Source: Mycolicibacterium sp. P1-18 (lineage in GTDB: Bacteria > Actinomycetota > Actinomycetes > Mycobacteriales > Mycobacteriaceae). From it: a stretch of DNA of 64,000 nucleotides. The position numbers were made by a program, and so were the translations under genes. Positions within the stretch are counted from its first letter, which is position 1; the number at the start of each line of letters is the position of its first letter. Location of the stretch: contig NZ_NPKR01000007.1 in the NCBI RefSeq assembly GCF_008329535.1, forward strand, positions 310,001-374,000, in the 5' to 3' direction. The notes beneath the pieces are model-generated. The model was not told the DNA's origin. It was given only the letters and a program-made list of their open reading frames with translations, and ran no database searches. Below are positions 14,518 to 23,502 of this stretch, piece after piece.

Positions 14518-17313
14518 GTGTTGACGATCTCGAAGTTGAAGCGGTGGTCGATCAGCTACTACGTCGACACCGCCCAATCGGCGCAGCGCGCCACCACCGA
14601 CTTTCAGCGGGCCGGGGGTGGGTTGGGGGAGTACTACTCCGAGCACGACACCCGCACCCCGGTCTGGTTGTGCGCGGGTGACACCCGTACATCGGCCGGG
14701 TTGGTCGGGCTTTCGGACACCCAGCGCGCGGGAGGTGAGGCCGACGCCGGGGTGGTGGCGCGCTGGCTCGACGACGGGGTCACCCCGAGCGGTGCGTACG
14801 GCCGGGCTCTGGGTGCCGCGGGGGTGCATGGGTATGACCTGACGTTCGCCGCGCCGAAGAGTGTGTCGGTGATCCGGGTTCTGAAGGCTGATGACGTGGT
14901 GTCGAAGGGGATCGCCGATGCGCACACGACCGCGCTCGCTGAAGCGATGGAGTACCTCGCCGCCCACGCCGGCTACACCCGGGTGCACAACCCAATCACC
15001 GAACAGAAGGACCTCGTCCACCTCCCGGGTCTGGTCGCGGTGGCGTACCAGCATGAGACGTCGCGGTGCGGGGATCCACACCTGCACACCCACGTCATCG
15101 TCCCCAACCGCCAAGCCCGCGCCGACGGCGCCCTGGTGTCCATCGACGGCACCTCGCTCTATCACGAAGCCAAAGCCGCCGGGGTGATCTATCAGGCCAC
15201 CCTGCGCCGGGAACTGCACCAGTCGTTGGGGTTCGAGTGGCAACCGGTAGACCCGCACACCGGGATGGCAGAACTCGCCGGCGTCGACAGCACCTCGATC
15301 GGCGCGTGGTCGCGCCGCTCGAGTCAGTTGCGGGACTGGGCCGCGCGCCACCTCACCGTGGTCGACGGGCCGTTGAGTGCGGCGCAGCTCGCGGCCGCGC
15401 AGAAGGCGACCCGACCTGCCAAGCCGGAAGAGCTCGCGTGGCCGGAACTGCTTCGGCAGTGGCGGGCCGATGCGCGGGGGGTGCGCCTGGACCGCGCATC
15501 GTTCGAGCGGGCGCGCGCGACGCGCCGCGCGGCCGCACGCACCCCGTTCGACCGGGCGCGCCTTGCCGATGCCGCCGCTCGGATCGACAAGGCGGCGTTC
15601 ACCCGGGCGGACCTGGTGGAGATCATCGGCGCGCAACTCCCCGTCGACGGGGAGCGGACTCCGCGAGAGGCGGTGGAAGCCGCAGTCGACGAGCTCGGCA
15701 TGCGCCTCACCGCACCCCGACAGAAACACCAGAGGGAAGGCCATGAGCGGTTCACTTTGAGCCGCATCCTGGCCGAAGAGGTGGCGGTACTCGATCTGGC
15801 CGACGCCCGCGATGACCGCGCGCAGCTGTGGGTGAAGGAGGAGGACACCCGCGGTCTGTCCCCGGATCAGCGGGCGGCGGTGGAGGCGATAGGTCGGTCG
15901 CCGTGGTTGGTGCAGCCGTTGTCGGCGCCTGCGGGTGCGGGCAAGACCACCTCGCTACGCGCACTGCGCGCCGCTGCGCATCACCGCCACGACGCCCGCG
16001 TCTTGGTGCTCGCCCCGACCGGGCGCGCCGTGGATGTCGCCGTCCGCGAGGGTGCCGGCGACGAAGGCCTCACCATTGCGAAGGCCCTGCAGGATATTCG
16101 CAACGGCACCCTCACGTTGGACCGCGGGACGATGGTGGTGGTCGACGAGGCAGGGATGGTCGGCACCGACGACCTCCGCCAGCTCCTGACCGCCACCACC
16201 GCGACCGGGGTCAAAACGGTTCTAATCGGCGACCCTCATCAGCTTGCGCCGGTGAAGGCCCGCGGCGGCATGTTCGCCCAACTCTGTACCGACTTGCCGT
16301 GGACACAGCACCTCTCGGAAGTCTGGCGGATGCGCAACCCGGAGGAACGCGCCGCGTCCCTCGCCTTGCGGAATGGTGAGCCGGACGCGGCCCGCACGGC
16401 CGTCGACTGGTACCGCACTCATGACCGGCTGCGGTGTGGGGATCAGATCGCCATGGCCACCGATGCCCTCGAGGGCTATCGGAGGGATGTCGAGGTCGGC
16501 AAGGACGCGCTGCTGCTGTGCGACACCACCGAGATGGTCGACGCGTTGAACCGCCGCATTCACGACGACACAATCCCGGCCGACGCCCCAACCGTCACCG
16601 CCGCGCGTGGGCAGCGCATCGCCGTCGGCGATCTGATCCTGTCCCGCCGCAACGACCCCACCGTCGACGTCCGGCGCGCCGACGCCCACGACGCAGCGGC
16701 GGACCCAGTCCGCAACGGCGACCGCTGGCGCGTCGCCGCCGTCGACCCGAGCACGAATCGGATTGCCGCTGAACGACTGTCCGACCACGCCGGTGCGGTG
16801 TTCGAGGCCAACTACGTCCGTGAGCACCTCACCCACGGCTACGCCACCACGGTGCACTCGGCGCAAGGCGTCACCGCCGACACCACCCACGCCGTCCTCG
16901 GAAACGGCACCACCCGCTCCAACCTGTACGTCGCCATGACCCGCGCCCGTGACGCCAACACCGCCTATCTCTACGAACGAACCCCTGAACAGGAATACGG
17001 CCCGGCCACTGCTGACGCTCCCCATGTCCTGCAGCGCGGCACCGACCAACACGCCAGCCAGTTCGTCCGGACGATCGTTGCCATTCACGTTGACCTGCCT
17101 CGCACCGCCCATGAGGTCGCTGCCGGGACTCCCGGCAAGCTGCTACCCCACCGCGTTGCCGAAGTCGTTCGCCAGCGAAGCGTTGACAACCAAACTAGGC
17201 GCGACGCCTACGCCGAATGGCGCAATTCAGTAGCCGAGACGGCGACGACGGGTTCGAGCCGCACCCGGGCCACCAATCACCATCGCCTCCGCGACCAAGG
17301 CGTGGAGCTATAG
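14518..17313 (+). CDS. MobF-family conjugative relaxase/helicase (TraA/TrwC type)
   Basis: The 931-aa protein nicks oriT and unwinds DNA during conjugation. The relaxase domain has the paired tyrosines at Tyr14-Tyr15 (SISYYVD) and the metal-binding histidine triad at 179-192 (H-E-T...GDPHLHTHVI). The RecD-like helicase domain has Walker A SAPAGAGKTT (469-478), Walker B VVVDEAGM (540-547), and late motifs GDPHQLAPVK, TVHSAQGVTAD and YVAMTRARD. Start GTG 14518 (VLTISKLKRWSISYY) matches the usual beginning of this family. No coupling protein or type IV secretion genes are in the window, so the element is probably mobilized by others. Confidence 0.93.
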   Translation: MLTISKLKRWSISYYVDTAQSAQRATTDFQRAGGGLGEYYSEHDTRTPVWLCAGDTRTSAGLVGLSDTQRAGGEADAGVVARWLDDGVTPSGAYGRALGAAGVHGYDLTFAAPKSVSVIRVLKADDVVSKGIADAHTTALAEAMEYLAAHAGYTRVHNPITEQKDLVHLPGLVAVAYQHETSRCGDPHLHTHVIVPNRQARADGALVSIDGTSLYHEAKAAGVIYQATLRRELHQSLGFEWQPVDPHTGMAELAGVDSTSIGAWSRRSSQLRDWAARHLTVVDGPLSAAQLAAAQKATRPAKPEELAWPELLRQWRADARGVRLDRASFERARATRRAAARTPFDRARLADAAARIDKAAFTRADLVEIIGAQLPVDGERTPREAVEAAVDELGMRLTAPRQKHQREGHERFTLSRILAEEVAVLDLADARDDRAQLWVKEEDTRGLSPDQRAAVEAIGRSPWLVQPLSAPAGAGKTTSLRALRAAAHHRHDARVLVLAPTGRAVDVAVREGAGDEGLTIAKALQDIRNGTLTLDRGTMVVVDEAGMVGTDDLRQLLTATTATGVKTVLIGDPHQLAPVKARGGMFAQLCTDLPWTQHLSEVWRMRNPEERAASLALRNGEPDAARTAVDWYRTHDRLRCGDQIAMATDALEGYRRDVEVGKDALLLCDTTEMVDALNRRIHDDTIPADAPTVTAARGQRIAVGDLILSRRNDPTVDVRRADAHDAAADPVRNGDRWRVAAVDPSTNRIAAERLSDHAGAVFEANYVREHLTHGYATTVHSAQGVTADTTHAVLGNGTTRSNLYVAMTRARDANTAYLYERTPEQEYGPATADAPHVLQRGTDQHASQFVRTIVAIHVDLPRTAHEVAAGTPGKLLPHRVAEVVRQRSVDNQTRRDAYAEWRNSVAETATTGSSRTRATNHHRLRDQGVEL

Positions 17314-17655
17314 CCGTTGGACGACGCGCCAGGTCACCGTGCGGATGGGCCGCCGCCAAACCACAAGCAAGCGAGCGTCACTGCGAGGCCTCATCGACGA
17401 CCACAAGCTCGCCGTGGCGTGCCGCCTCGACGATGCTCTCGCCTAGCGCAGCGCATGCAAGGAATGGCTCGACACGGCCGCGACCTGCTACTCGTTCAAC
17501 ATGGCTGCGTTCCTCGCAGCCCCGCACGGCAGCAGCGTCCCACTGAACGCTGGTCTGGTCCCAGCTGCTCTTACGGACAAGGACTCGCGAAGCGCACCGA
17601 CGGCAGCGAATGGGTGTCATCGGCACGTCGGCGAGTCGGTTGTCGGGGCGCAGCG
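17314..17655. other. Gene-free stretch between relaxase and kshA
   Basis: I see no convincing gene in these 342 bp. Short frames on both strands have mixed codon use. A 33-codon frame at 17345-17446 (MGRRQTTSKRASLRGLIDDH...) could be a decayed small gene. The right end of the integrated element may lie here, but I found no direct repeat of the tRNA-Ala 3' end. Confidence 0.5.
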
Positions 17656-18801
17656 TCATCCCACCGTTTCCGACAGTGCCGCTCTGGCCGCCATACCGTC
17701 CTCGATCTCCTTCATCCAGGCCTCGCTCGGCCGGGTCGTGTCGAGTTCGAACTCGAACCGATCCACCATGTCTGCGGTGACGTCGGCCAAGTCGACATAG
17801 AACTGCTCGTACCAACGCCGCAGTTGGTACACCGGGCCGTCCTCTTCGACGAGCAACGGGTTGTCGATGCGCGCCTTGCTCCGCCAGATCGCCACGTCCT
17901 GCTCGAAGCCCATCTTGACGAAGTCGCCCAGGGCGACGGCGGTTTCAATGGCTTGCTCCTCCGGCAGATACTCCGACTTCTCGACGACGATGCCGTATTG
18001 GAGGACAAAGGAATTGGCGTCGATGGGGTAGTGACAATTGATCAAAACCGTGCGCTGGTCGGCGCCTTCGTAGTGATACGTCAGATCGTCGATCATGAAC
18101 GACGGACCGTGATAGGACGCCAGCGACGTGGTGCCCAGCATCTTGACCCCTTCGGGATCCGCGATGTCGGGGCGCGCGCCGCTCTTCATGTACTGGGTCG
18201 CCACGTGGCCCTCGAAGATGTTCTTGAAGTGGGTAGGCAACGACCCGTGGATGTAGAAGAAGTGGGCCATGTCCACGACGTTGTCGATGATCTCGCGACA
18301 GTTGGTGTTGACGACCGTGGTGTACCAATGCCACTCGGTCCAGTCAGTACTCGTCGCGCCTTCGATCCGGGGGATGAACACGTCGGCGGGCGGAGGCTTG
18401 CGTTCGGGGTCGTTCCAGACGAAGAGCAGCCCGTCCTGTTCGAGCGTGGGCCACGTGGCGGTTCGTGCCAGGCGCGGGACCCGCTTGCTGTAAGGCACGT
18501 TCTTGCACCTGCCGTCACCGCCCCAGCGCCAATCGTGGAAGGGGCAGGCGATCTCGTTGCCCTTCACCTGGCCCTGGGAAAGGTCGCCGCCCATGTGGCG
18601 GCAGTAGCCGTCCAGCACGTTGATCGCATCATCCGCGCCGCGAAAGACCACCAATTTTTGGCCAAATGCATTGATTCCATGTGGTTTTCCATCACCGAAG
18701 TCCTTCACGAGGCCCAGGCAGTGCCACCCGCGGGCGAACCGGGTCGGCGCTGCGTCGGCTTCGATCAGGCGAACATCGTCATGCAAGCTTGCCGTACTCA
18801 T
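17656..18801 (-). CDS. kshA: 3-ketosteroid 9-alpha-hydroxylase oxygenase component KshA
   Basis: A Rieske non-heme iron oxygenase of 381 aa that, with a KshB reductase, hydroxylates C9 of androstene(dienes), which breaks ring B when combined with 1-dehydrogenation. The Rieske centre is CRH (x16) CPFH within DGYCRHMGGDL...ACPFHDWRWGGDGRCK, and the mononuclear iron site is DMAHFFYIH with a later acidic ligand. Close to M. tuberculosis KshA throughout (LVVF, ARGWHCLG, YQLRRWYEQFYVD). Start ATG 18801, with GAGAGA about nine bases upstream, gives an N-terminus like KshA; a longer frame to 18888 is unsupported. Divergent from kstD. Corresponds to kshA2 of the M. smegmatis C-19+ cluster by context. 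Confidence 0.93.
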   Translation of the reverse strand: MSTASLHDDVRLIEADAAPTRFARGWHCLGLVKDFGDGKPHGINAFGQKLVVFRGADDAINVLDGYCRHMGGDLSQGQVKGNEIACPFHDWRWGGDGRCKNVPYSKRVPRLARTATWPTLEQDGLLFVWNDPERKPPPADVFIPRIEGATSTDWTEWHWYTTVVNTNCREIIDNVVDMAHFFYIHGSLPTHFKNIFEGHVATQYMKSGARPDIADPEGVKMLGTTSLASYHGPSFMIDDLTYHYEGADQRTVLINCHYPIDANSFVLQYGIVVEKSEYLPEEQAIETAVALGDFVKMGFEQDVAIWRSKARIDNPLLVEEDGPVYQLRRWYEQFYVDLADVTADMVDRFEFELDTTRPSEAWMKEIEDGMAARAALSETVG

Positions 18802-18923
18802 CTGCATCGTCTCTCGGATCGGCTGTACATCGGCTCCGGTGAATTCAACCGCCAACCGCAGTGCAGGAGTGGGCGGTGTTCCGCTCATCAGGACAGTGGC
18901 GCCGCGAGGGGCGGACGCAGGCT

Positions 18924-18929
18924 TAGGTT
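18924..18929 (+). promoter_or_regulatory. Predicted -10 element for leaderless kstD
   Basis: TAGGTT fits TANNNT and ends seven bases before the GTG of kstD; no ribosome-binding site is visible, so the message may start at the initiation codon. Confidence 0.45.
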
Positions 18930-18936
18930 CCTGGTC

Positions 18937-20649
18937 GTGACTGCGCTCTCATCAACGATTCCCACCGGTTTGCCCGTATGCGACACGACCGTCGACCTGC
19001 TGGTCGTGGGCTCGGGTACCGGCATGGCGGCCGCGCTGGCTGCCCACGAGCGCGGCATGTCGGTTCTGATCGTCGAGAAGTCCTCCGTTGTCGGCGGATC
19101 CACTGCGCGCTCGGGGGGTGCGCTGTGGTTGCCAGCCAGTCCGGTTCTCGCCGAGGCCGGTGCGGGAGACACGCACGGGCGGGCGAAGACCTATCTCGAG
19201 TCCGTCGTGGCGGACAGTACCCCGGTGGCTCGAGCGGCCGCTTTCCTGGACAACCAAGCCCCCGCGGTCGAGATGCTAAGGCGCACCACGCCAATGCGTC
19301 TGTTCTGGGCCAAGGACTACTCGGACTACCACCCCGAGGAGCCGGGGGGCTCTGCCGCGGGGCGCACTTGCGAATGCCGGCCGTTCGACACGTCCGTCCT
19401 CGGCGAGTACCGCAACCGACTGCGGCCGGGAATCATGAAGGTTTCCGTGCCGATGCCCACCACCGGCGCGGACTACCGCTGGCTCAACCTGATGGCGCGA
19501 GTACCCCGAAAGGGCTTGCCGGTGATCGCCAAACGGCTCGCGCAGGGTGTCGGCGGCCTTCTTCTCGGCAGACACTACGTGGCGGGTGGTCAGGCTTTGG
19601 CGGCAGCCATGTTCGCCGGTGTGCTCCGGGCTGGCATACCCATCTGGACCGACACGACCTTGACGAGGTTGACCACCGACGGGGGCCGAGTCACCGGCGC
19701 GGTGGTCGAGCAGGGCGGACGGGACTACGTGATCACCGCGACCCGCGGCGTCGTGTTGGCGGCGGGCGGGTTCGACCACAGCATGGAGATGCGGTGGAAG
19801 TTCCAGTCCGAGGCACTGCAACCGCATGCCAGCTTGGGTGCCGAGTCGAACACGGGTGACGCCATCCGCCTCGGTCAAGACGCCGGTGCGGGCATCGACC
19901 TGATGGACCAAGCGTGGTGGTTCCCCGCGGTGGCGCCGCTGCCTGGTGGAGAGCCTGCCGTGATGCTGGCCGAACGGTCGCTGCCAGGTTCGTTCATCGT
20001 CGACCAGTACGGCGACCGATTCACCAACGAGTCTGCCGACTACATGTCGTTCGGGCAGCGGGTCCTGGATCGGGAACGCAGCGGCGACCCCGTCGACACG
20101 ATGTGGATCGTCTTCGACCAGCAGTATCGCAACAGTTATGTCTTCGCCGCAGAACTCTTCCCGCGCATGCCGATACCGCAAAGTTGGTACGACGCGGGCA
20201 TTGCCCACCGGGCCGACGACATGGATGGCCTGGCCGAGGCCATGGGGGTACCTCGAGATCGGTTCCTGCACAACGTTTCGCGCTTCAACGAGGGTGCCTA
20301 TGCTGGCGACGACCCCGACTTTCAGCGCGGCCGCAGCGCCTACGACCGCTACTACGGCGATCTGACCGTGACCCCGAACCCGAACCTGCGTCCGTTGACC
20401 AAGGGGCCGTTCTACGCGGTCAAGATGGTGCTCAGCGACCTGGGCACCTGTGGCGGGCTGCGCGCCGACGACCGGGCGCGGGTGCTGCGCGAGGACGGCG
20501 GCGTGATCGACGGCCTCTTCGCCTTGGGCAACACCGCGGCCAACGCGTTCGGCGCGAGCTACCCCGGTGCCGGAGCGACGATCGCCCAGGGGCTGGTCTA
20601 CGGCTACATCGCCGCCAAGACCGCCGCCGAGACCGCCGTGGTGTCCTAG
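18937..20649 (+). CDS. kstD: 3-ketosteroid delta1-dehydrogenase KstD
   Basis: A 570-aa FAD enzyme that introduces the C1-C2 double bond into 3-ketosteroids. The FAD-binding dinucleotide motif is LLVVGSGTGMAAALAAHERG with EKSSVVGGSTARSGGALWLP after it. Near the C-terminus, GLFALGNTAANAFGASYPGA and GATIAQGLVYGYIAA match the KstD signature; the Tyr and Gly of SYPGAG correspond to the catalytic Tyr487/Gly491 pair known from R. erythropolis KstD1. GTG 18937 is chosen because the FAD motif follows at a normal distance and a -10 element sits seven bases upstream; the frame stays open for 540 more codons upstream, but that part crosses kshA. Its end overlaps the convergent padR end by 4 bp. Confidence 0.92.
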   Translation: MTALSSTIPTGLPVCDTTVDLLVVGSGTGMAAALAAHERGMSVLIVEKSSVVGGSTARSGGALWLPASPVLAEAGAGDTHGRAKTYLESVVADSTPVARAAAFLDNQAPAVEMLRRTTPMRLFWAKDYSDYHPEEPGGSAAGRTCECRPFDTSVLGEYRNRLRPGIMKVSVPMPTTGADYRWLNLMARVPRKGLPVIAKRLAQGVGGLLLGRHYVAGGQALAAAMFAGVLRAGIPIWTDTTLTRLTTDGGRVTGAVVEQGGRDYVITATRGVVLAAGGFDHSMEMRWKFQSEALQPHASLGAESNTGDAIRLGQDAGAGIDLMDQAWWFPAVAPLPGGEPAVMLAERSLPGSFIVDQYGDRFTNESADYMSFGQRVLDRERSGDPVDTMWIVFDQQYRNSYVFAAELFPRMPIPQSWYDAGIAHRADDMDGLAEAMGVPRDRFLHNVSRFNEGAYAGDDPDFQRGRSAYDRYYGDLTVTPNPNLRPLTKGPFYAVKMVLSDLGTCGGLRADDRARVLREDGGVIDGLFALGNTAANAFGASYPGAGATIAQGLVYGYIAAKTAAETAVVS

Positions 20650-21320
20650 GACTGCTCGTCCTCCGCGGAGGTGACCTTCCGTTCGATTTCCTGCCAGTAC
20701 CTGGGGCCGGGACCAGGTGCGCCCTGGGCGCGGCCCGAGCGCGCGTAGGCCTCTTCGACCTCGTCGAGGTCCGTGATCATCTGCAGGGCGAGTTCACGCT
20801 CGCTCGCGTAATAGCGTGCTGCCCACTGCAACGCGAGACGAGGGTAGGCCCAGGCGTCCAGAGTCTCGGCGCCATGGGCGTCCACCGTGGCCTGTCGATG
20901 CATGCTCTCGGCGAACGCCACGTGTTCCTGCAGCAGCTCTTTGAGCTTGGCGGCACCCGCCAAGTGACCAAACGCAATCCGAAGCAACACACTGTGTTTC
21001 AGGACCGGCGGGTCGGCGGGACTGTCGTTGGCCCAGCGGGTGACCGCTTCCAGTCCCGCTTTGGTGATCTTGTACAGACGTCGACTGCGGGCACCGTTGT
21101 CGTGATCGAGCCGTGAGGTCACCAGCCCGAGCTTCTCGAGCTTCTTCAACTCGGTGTAGATCTGGCTGAACGACGGGCTCCAGTAGAAGTACCGAACGCT
21201 CCACCCGGTCACCTTCTTGACGTCGTAGCCGGAGAGTTCGTCCTCGTAGGACAGGATGGCCAGGATCGCCCAGCTGGTTGCGGCAAGAGTCGACTTCGCC
21301 GTGGTCTCGTCACCCGCCAT
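20646..21320 (-). CDS. PadR-family transcriptional regulator
   Basis: The 224-aa protein has an N-terminal PadR winged helix (SWAILAILSYEDELSGYDVKK, then FSQIYTELKKLEKLGLVTSR and RRLYKITKAGLEAVTRW) and a C-terminal helical dimerisation domain (VAFAESMHRQAT...YASERELALQMITDLDEVEEAYAR). PadR proteins usually repress nearby catabolic genes until a ligand binds. In M. smegmatis a PadR-type repressor was reported to silence the C-19+ steroid cluster, and this gene lies in the equivalent setting between kstD and hsaB, so it is the prime candidate regulator. TAGTCT six bases before ATG suggests a leaderless transcript. Confidence 0.88.
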   Translation of the reverse strand: MAGDETTAKSTLAATSWAILAILSYEDELSGYDVKKVTGWSVRYFYWSPSFSQIYTELKKLEKLGLVTSRLDHDNGARSRRLYKITKAGLEAVTRWANDSPADPPVLKHSVLLRIAFGHLAGAAKLKELLQEHVAFAESMHRQATVDAHGAETLDAWAYPRLALQWAARYYASERELALQMITDLDEVEEAYARSGRAQGAPGPGPRYWQEIERKVTSAEDEQS

Positions 21321-21326
21321 CGTCGA

Positions 21327-21332
21327 AGACTA
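21327..21332 (-). promoter_or_regulatory. Predicted -10 element for leaderless padR
   Basis: On the minus strand TAGTCT precedes the ATG of padR by six bases. The decamer TTAGTCTTCG that contains it is repeated before the start of the gene at 38277. Confidence 0.4.
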
Positions 21333-21443
21333 ACAACCCCATCCCCTGGAGGCCCTGCGCTGACCGGTGGTCGGGAGGGGGCGTTGCGTCGGTGGCACGC
21401 GTCGGAGATGGTGACGTGCATAGCCGACGACGACGGAGATTCG

Positions 21444-21968
21444 ATGAGTACATTTCAAGACGAGCGGTCCGTTGCCCGGGTATTCAGCCCGCCGGAGCCC
21501 GCGACGATGCGTGCGGTCCTCGGCCACTTCTGCACCGGCGTGACCGTCATCACCGGCCACGACGGGAGCCGGCCGCATGGCTTTGCCTGCCAGTCGGTGA
21601 CATCGGTGTCGCTGAATCCTCCGTACGTCTCCTTCTGCCCGGCCCACACCTCGACGAGTTGGCCGAAGATCCGGAGCGGCGGAAAGCTCTGCATCAACGT
21701 CCTCGCCGTCGACCAGCGGTCGATCTGCGCCGCCTTCGCCACACCGGGCGCCGACAAGTTCGCCGACGTGTCGTGGGTGCCAGGTGCGAACGGGTGCCCC
21801 GTCATCGACGGTGTCTTGGCGTCCATCGAGGCAGACGTGGAGTTCGAGCACAACGCCGGCGATCACGCCATCGTCGTCGCCCGGGTCACCAGCCTGCACG
21901 CGCACACCGAAAGGCAGCCCCTGCTGTTCTACCGCGGTGGCTACGGGGGCATTGCCGTCCATGAGTGA
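21444..21968 (+). CDS. hsaB: Flavin reductase, HsaB-like
   Basis: A 174-aa FMN-dependent flavin reductase that would supply reduced flavin to the HsaA monooxygenase (gene at 43880). The family core is visible: MRAVLGHFCTGVTVITG, GFACQSVTSVSLNPPYVSFC, and KLCINVLAVDQ, followed by the C-terminal LLFYRGGYGGI. Start ATG 21444 (MSTFQDERSVARVF) is supported by GGAG five bases upstream; an upstream extension has no family match. It opens a short plus-strand operon and overlaps the next gene by 8 bp. Its distance from hsaA (about 22 kb) is unusual, as the two are adjacent in the canonical cholesterol cluster. Confidence 0.88.
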   Translation: MSTFQDERSVARVFSPPEPATMRAVLGHFCTGVTVITGHDGSRPHGFACQSVTSVSLNPPYVSFCPAHTSTSWPKIRSGGKLCINVLAVDQRSICAAFATPGADKFADVSWVPGANGCPVIDGVLASIEADVEFEHNAGDHAIVVARVTSLHAHTERQPLLFYRGGYGGIAVHE

Positions 21969-22572
21969 CCCGCATCCGATGGATGCGATGTACGAACCCC
22001 TGACCGTTGCCGTCCGTCGGCTGGTCGACGTCACCATTAGGACCAAGGTCGATGCCGCAGCGGTGCTCGCCGCCACGCGCCTCGTCGACGACGCCAGCGA
22101 GCGGCTCGCAGTCGCCCTCGCGCCGGAGTCGTTCGGTGTGCAATCCGCACCCGACGGTCGCGTCGGCGCGCTCGGCAACGTCGTGATCGGTACCCGCAAC
22201 CCGGTCGCACCGCCGCTGGTCGTCCACCACGAGGCCGACGGACGCGTATGGGCGGAGTTTGCCCTTGGGGCGCAGTACGAAGGCCCGGCTGGGCACGTAC
22301 ACGGCGGCATCTGTGCATTGATCCTCGACCACGTCCTCGGCGCCACCGCCCATCAACCGGGCCGGCCCGCGTTCACCGGCACGCTGACCCTGCGGTACGT
22401 GCGTGGCACGCGGCTGGGACCGTTGCGCGCCGAGGCGCGGGTCGACCGAGTGGAGGGCGTCAAGACGTTCGCGGTGGGGGAGATCAGTGACGAGCACGGA
22501 GTCACCGTGACCGCCCACGGTGTATTCATCCTCCCGAAGCCGCCGTCGCCAGGTGGGCACTCGGCGACCTGA
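21961..22572 (+). CDS. Hotdog-fold thioesterase, PaaI-like
   Basis: A 203-aa protein with a C-terminal hotdog domain: AEFALGAQYEGPAGHVHGGI with the H-G-G of acyl-CoA thioesterases, ALILDHVLG helix, FTGTLTLRYVRGTRLGPLRAEARV and a VTAHGVFI end. It probably hydrolyses a CoA thioester formed during steroid ring breakdown. An ~80-residue N-terminal extension without recognised domain precedes it. ATG 21961 overlaps the hsaB stop, so the two are translationally coupled. Confidence 0.85.
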   Translation: MSDPHPMDAMYEPLTVAVRRLVDVTIRTKVDAAAVLAATRLVDDASERLAVALAPESFGVQSAPDGRVGALGNVVIGTRNPVAPPLVVHHEADGRVWAEFALGAQYEGPAGHVHGGICALILDHVLGATAHQPGRPAFTGTLTLRYVRGTRLGPLRAEARVDRVEGVKTFAVGEISDEHGVTVTAHGVFILPKPPSPGGHSAT

Positions 22573-22703
22573 AGTCGGCCGCGGCAAGGACACCAGGGTC
22601 ACCGCTGACGTCGACGGTGACGCTCCCAATCAAGTGCTGGGTGCTGTCAAACGGTTCGAGGTGGCGGCGCAGCAGCTCTCGCAGTGGGACAGCCCGGCCG
22701 ACG

Positions 22704-23486
22704 TCAGGCGTGCGCGCCGCCGTCGACCCGGATCTCGGTACCGGTGATGAAGCGACCGTCGTCGGAGGCCACCATGGCGATCACTGCCGCCACCGCGGCG
22801 GGTTCGCCGAGAATGCTGCCGTCGGCCGCGGTCAGCAACGGCGTCTGCTTGCCCCACAAGCCGATGTCGTATCCCTCGGGCATCTTGTCGAGAGTGCTCA
22901 TGGCCAACGCCGTTGCCACTCCGCCTGGTTGGACGTTGACGGCACGCAGGCCCTGCTTGGAGTACTCGAGTGCCAAGGCATGGGTGAACGCCAGCACCCC
23001 GCCCTTGCTCGCCGCGTAGGCAGACATGTAGGGGTGGGCGAACGAGGCGGCGGTGGAGGTGAAGTTGACCACGACGCCGTGCCCGGAGTCGAGCAGGGCG
23101 GGCAGTGCCCGCCGCACCATCAGGAACGTGCCCGTCAGATTGATCGCCAACGTGTCGTTCCAGTCGGCCAAGGTGTGTTCGTGAGTGTGCGCGCAGCGCT
23201 GGATTGCGGCGGCGTTGACCAAGACGTCCAACCCTCCGAGGTCGGTCACCGCCGCGTCGACGGCCTTTGCCACCGCGGCCTCCGACGACACGTCGAGGAC
23301 CGCGGTGGTCAGCCGCTTACCCGTGCCGGCGTCATCGGCGGTGGCCGCCGTTGCGGCCAGCCCGGTTTCGGACACGTCGAAGGCCACCACGGAGGCGTCC
23401 TCGTCGAGAAGGCGCGCTACGGTGGCTGCTCCGATGCCGGAGCCGGCCCCGGTGACGATGATCTTGCGATCGGTGAAGCGCTGCAC
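22704..23486 (-). CDS. Short-chain dehydrogenase/reductase
   Basis: A 260-aa classical SDR. It has the NAD(P) motif IIVTGAGSGIGAATVARLL, an Asp after the second strand (VVAFDVSE) that favours NAD, the NAA triad (VLVNAAA), the catalytic Ser (FTSTAAS) and YAASKGG (Tyr-x3-Lys). The C-terminal ITGTEIRVDGGAHA is typical. It likely oxidises a hydroxysteroid or a 3-hydroxyacyl intermediate. Start GTG 23486, with AAGGGA nine bases upstream; the preceding gene on this strand ends 16 bp away. Confidence 0.88.
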   Translation of the reverse strand: MQRFTDRKIIVTGAGSGIGAATVARLLDEDASVVAFDVSETGLAATAATADDAGTGKRLTTAVLDVSSEAAVAKAVDAAVTDLGGLDVLVNAAAIQRCAHTHEHTLADWNDTLAINLTGTFLMVRRALPALLDSGHGVVVNFTSTAASFAHPYMSAYAASKGGVLAFTHALALEYSKQGLRAVNVQPGGVATALAMSTLDKMPEGYDIGLWGKQTPLLTAADGSILGEPAAVAAVIAMVASDDGRFITGTEIRVDGGAHA

Positions 23487-23502
23487 TGGTCAGTCCCTTC
23501 GG

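Noticed and set aside
14380..15744. 454-codon frame antisense to the relaxase gene
   Set aside because: Sequence is the typical Arg/Gly/Val-rich shadow of a GC-rich gene. The relaxase on the other strand has all catalytic motifs.
17300..17335. Possible attR: GGAGCTATAGCCGTTGG resembles the 5' end of tRNA-Ala
   Set aside because: The match is to the 5' rather than 3' part of the tRNA, needs a gap, and is partly explained by the palindrome GCTATAGC. Integrases recreate the 3' end.
17317..18936. N-terminal extension of kstD by 540 codons
   Set aside because: It is antisense to kshA and lacks any domain. The FAD motif of KstD begins shortly after GTG 18937.
18953..18965. CGATTCCC near the kstD start as an attR core
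   Set aside because: Only eight bases match the tRNA T-loop region and they lie inside kstD; chance is sufficient.
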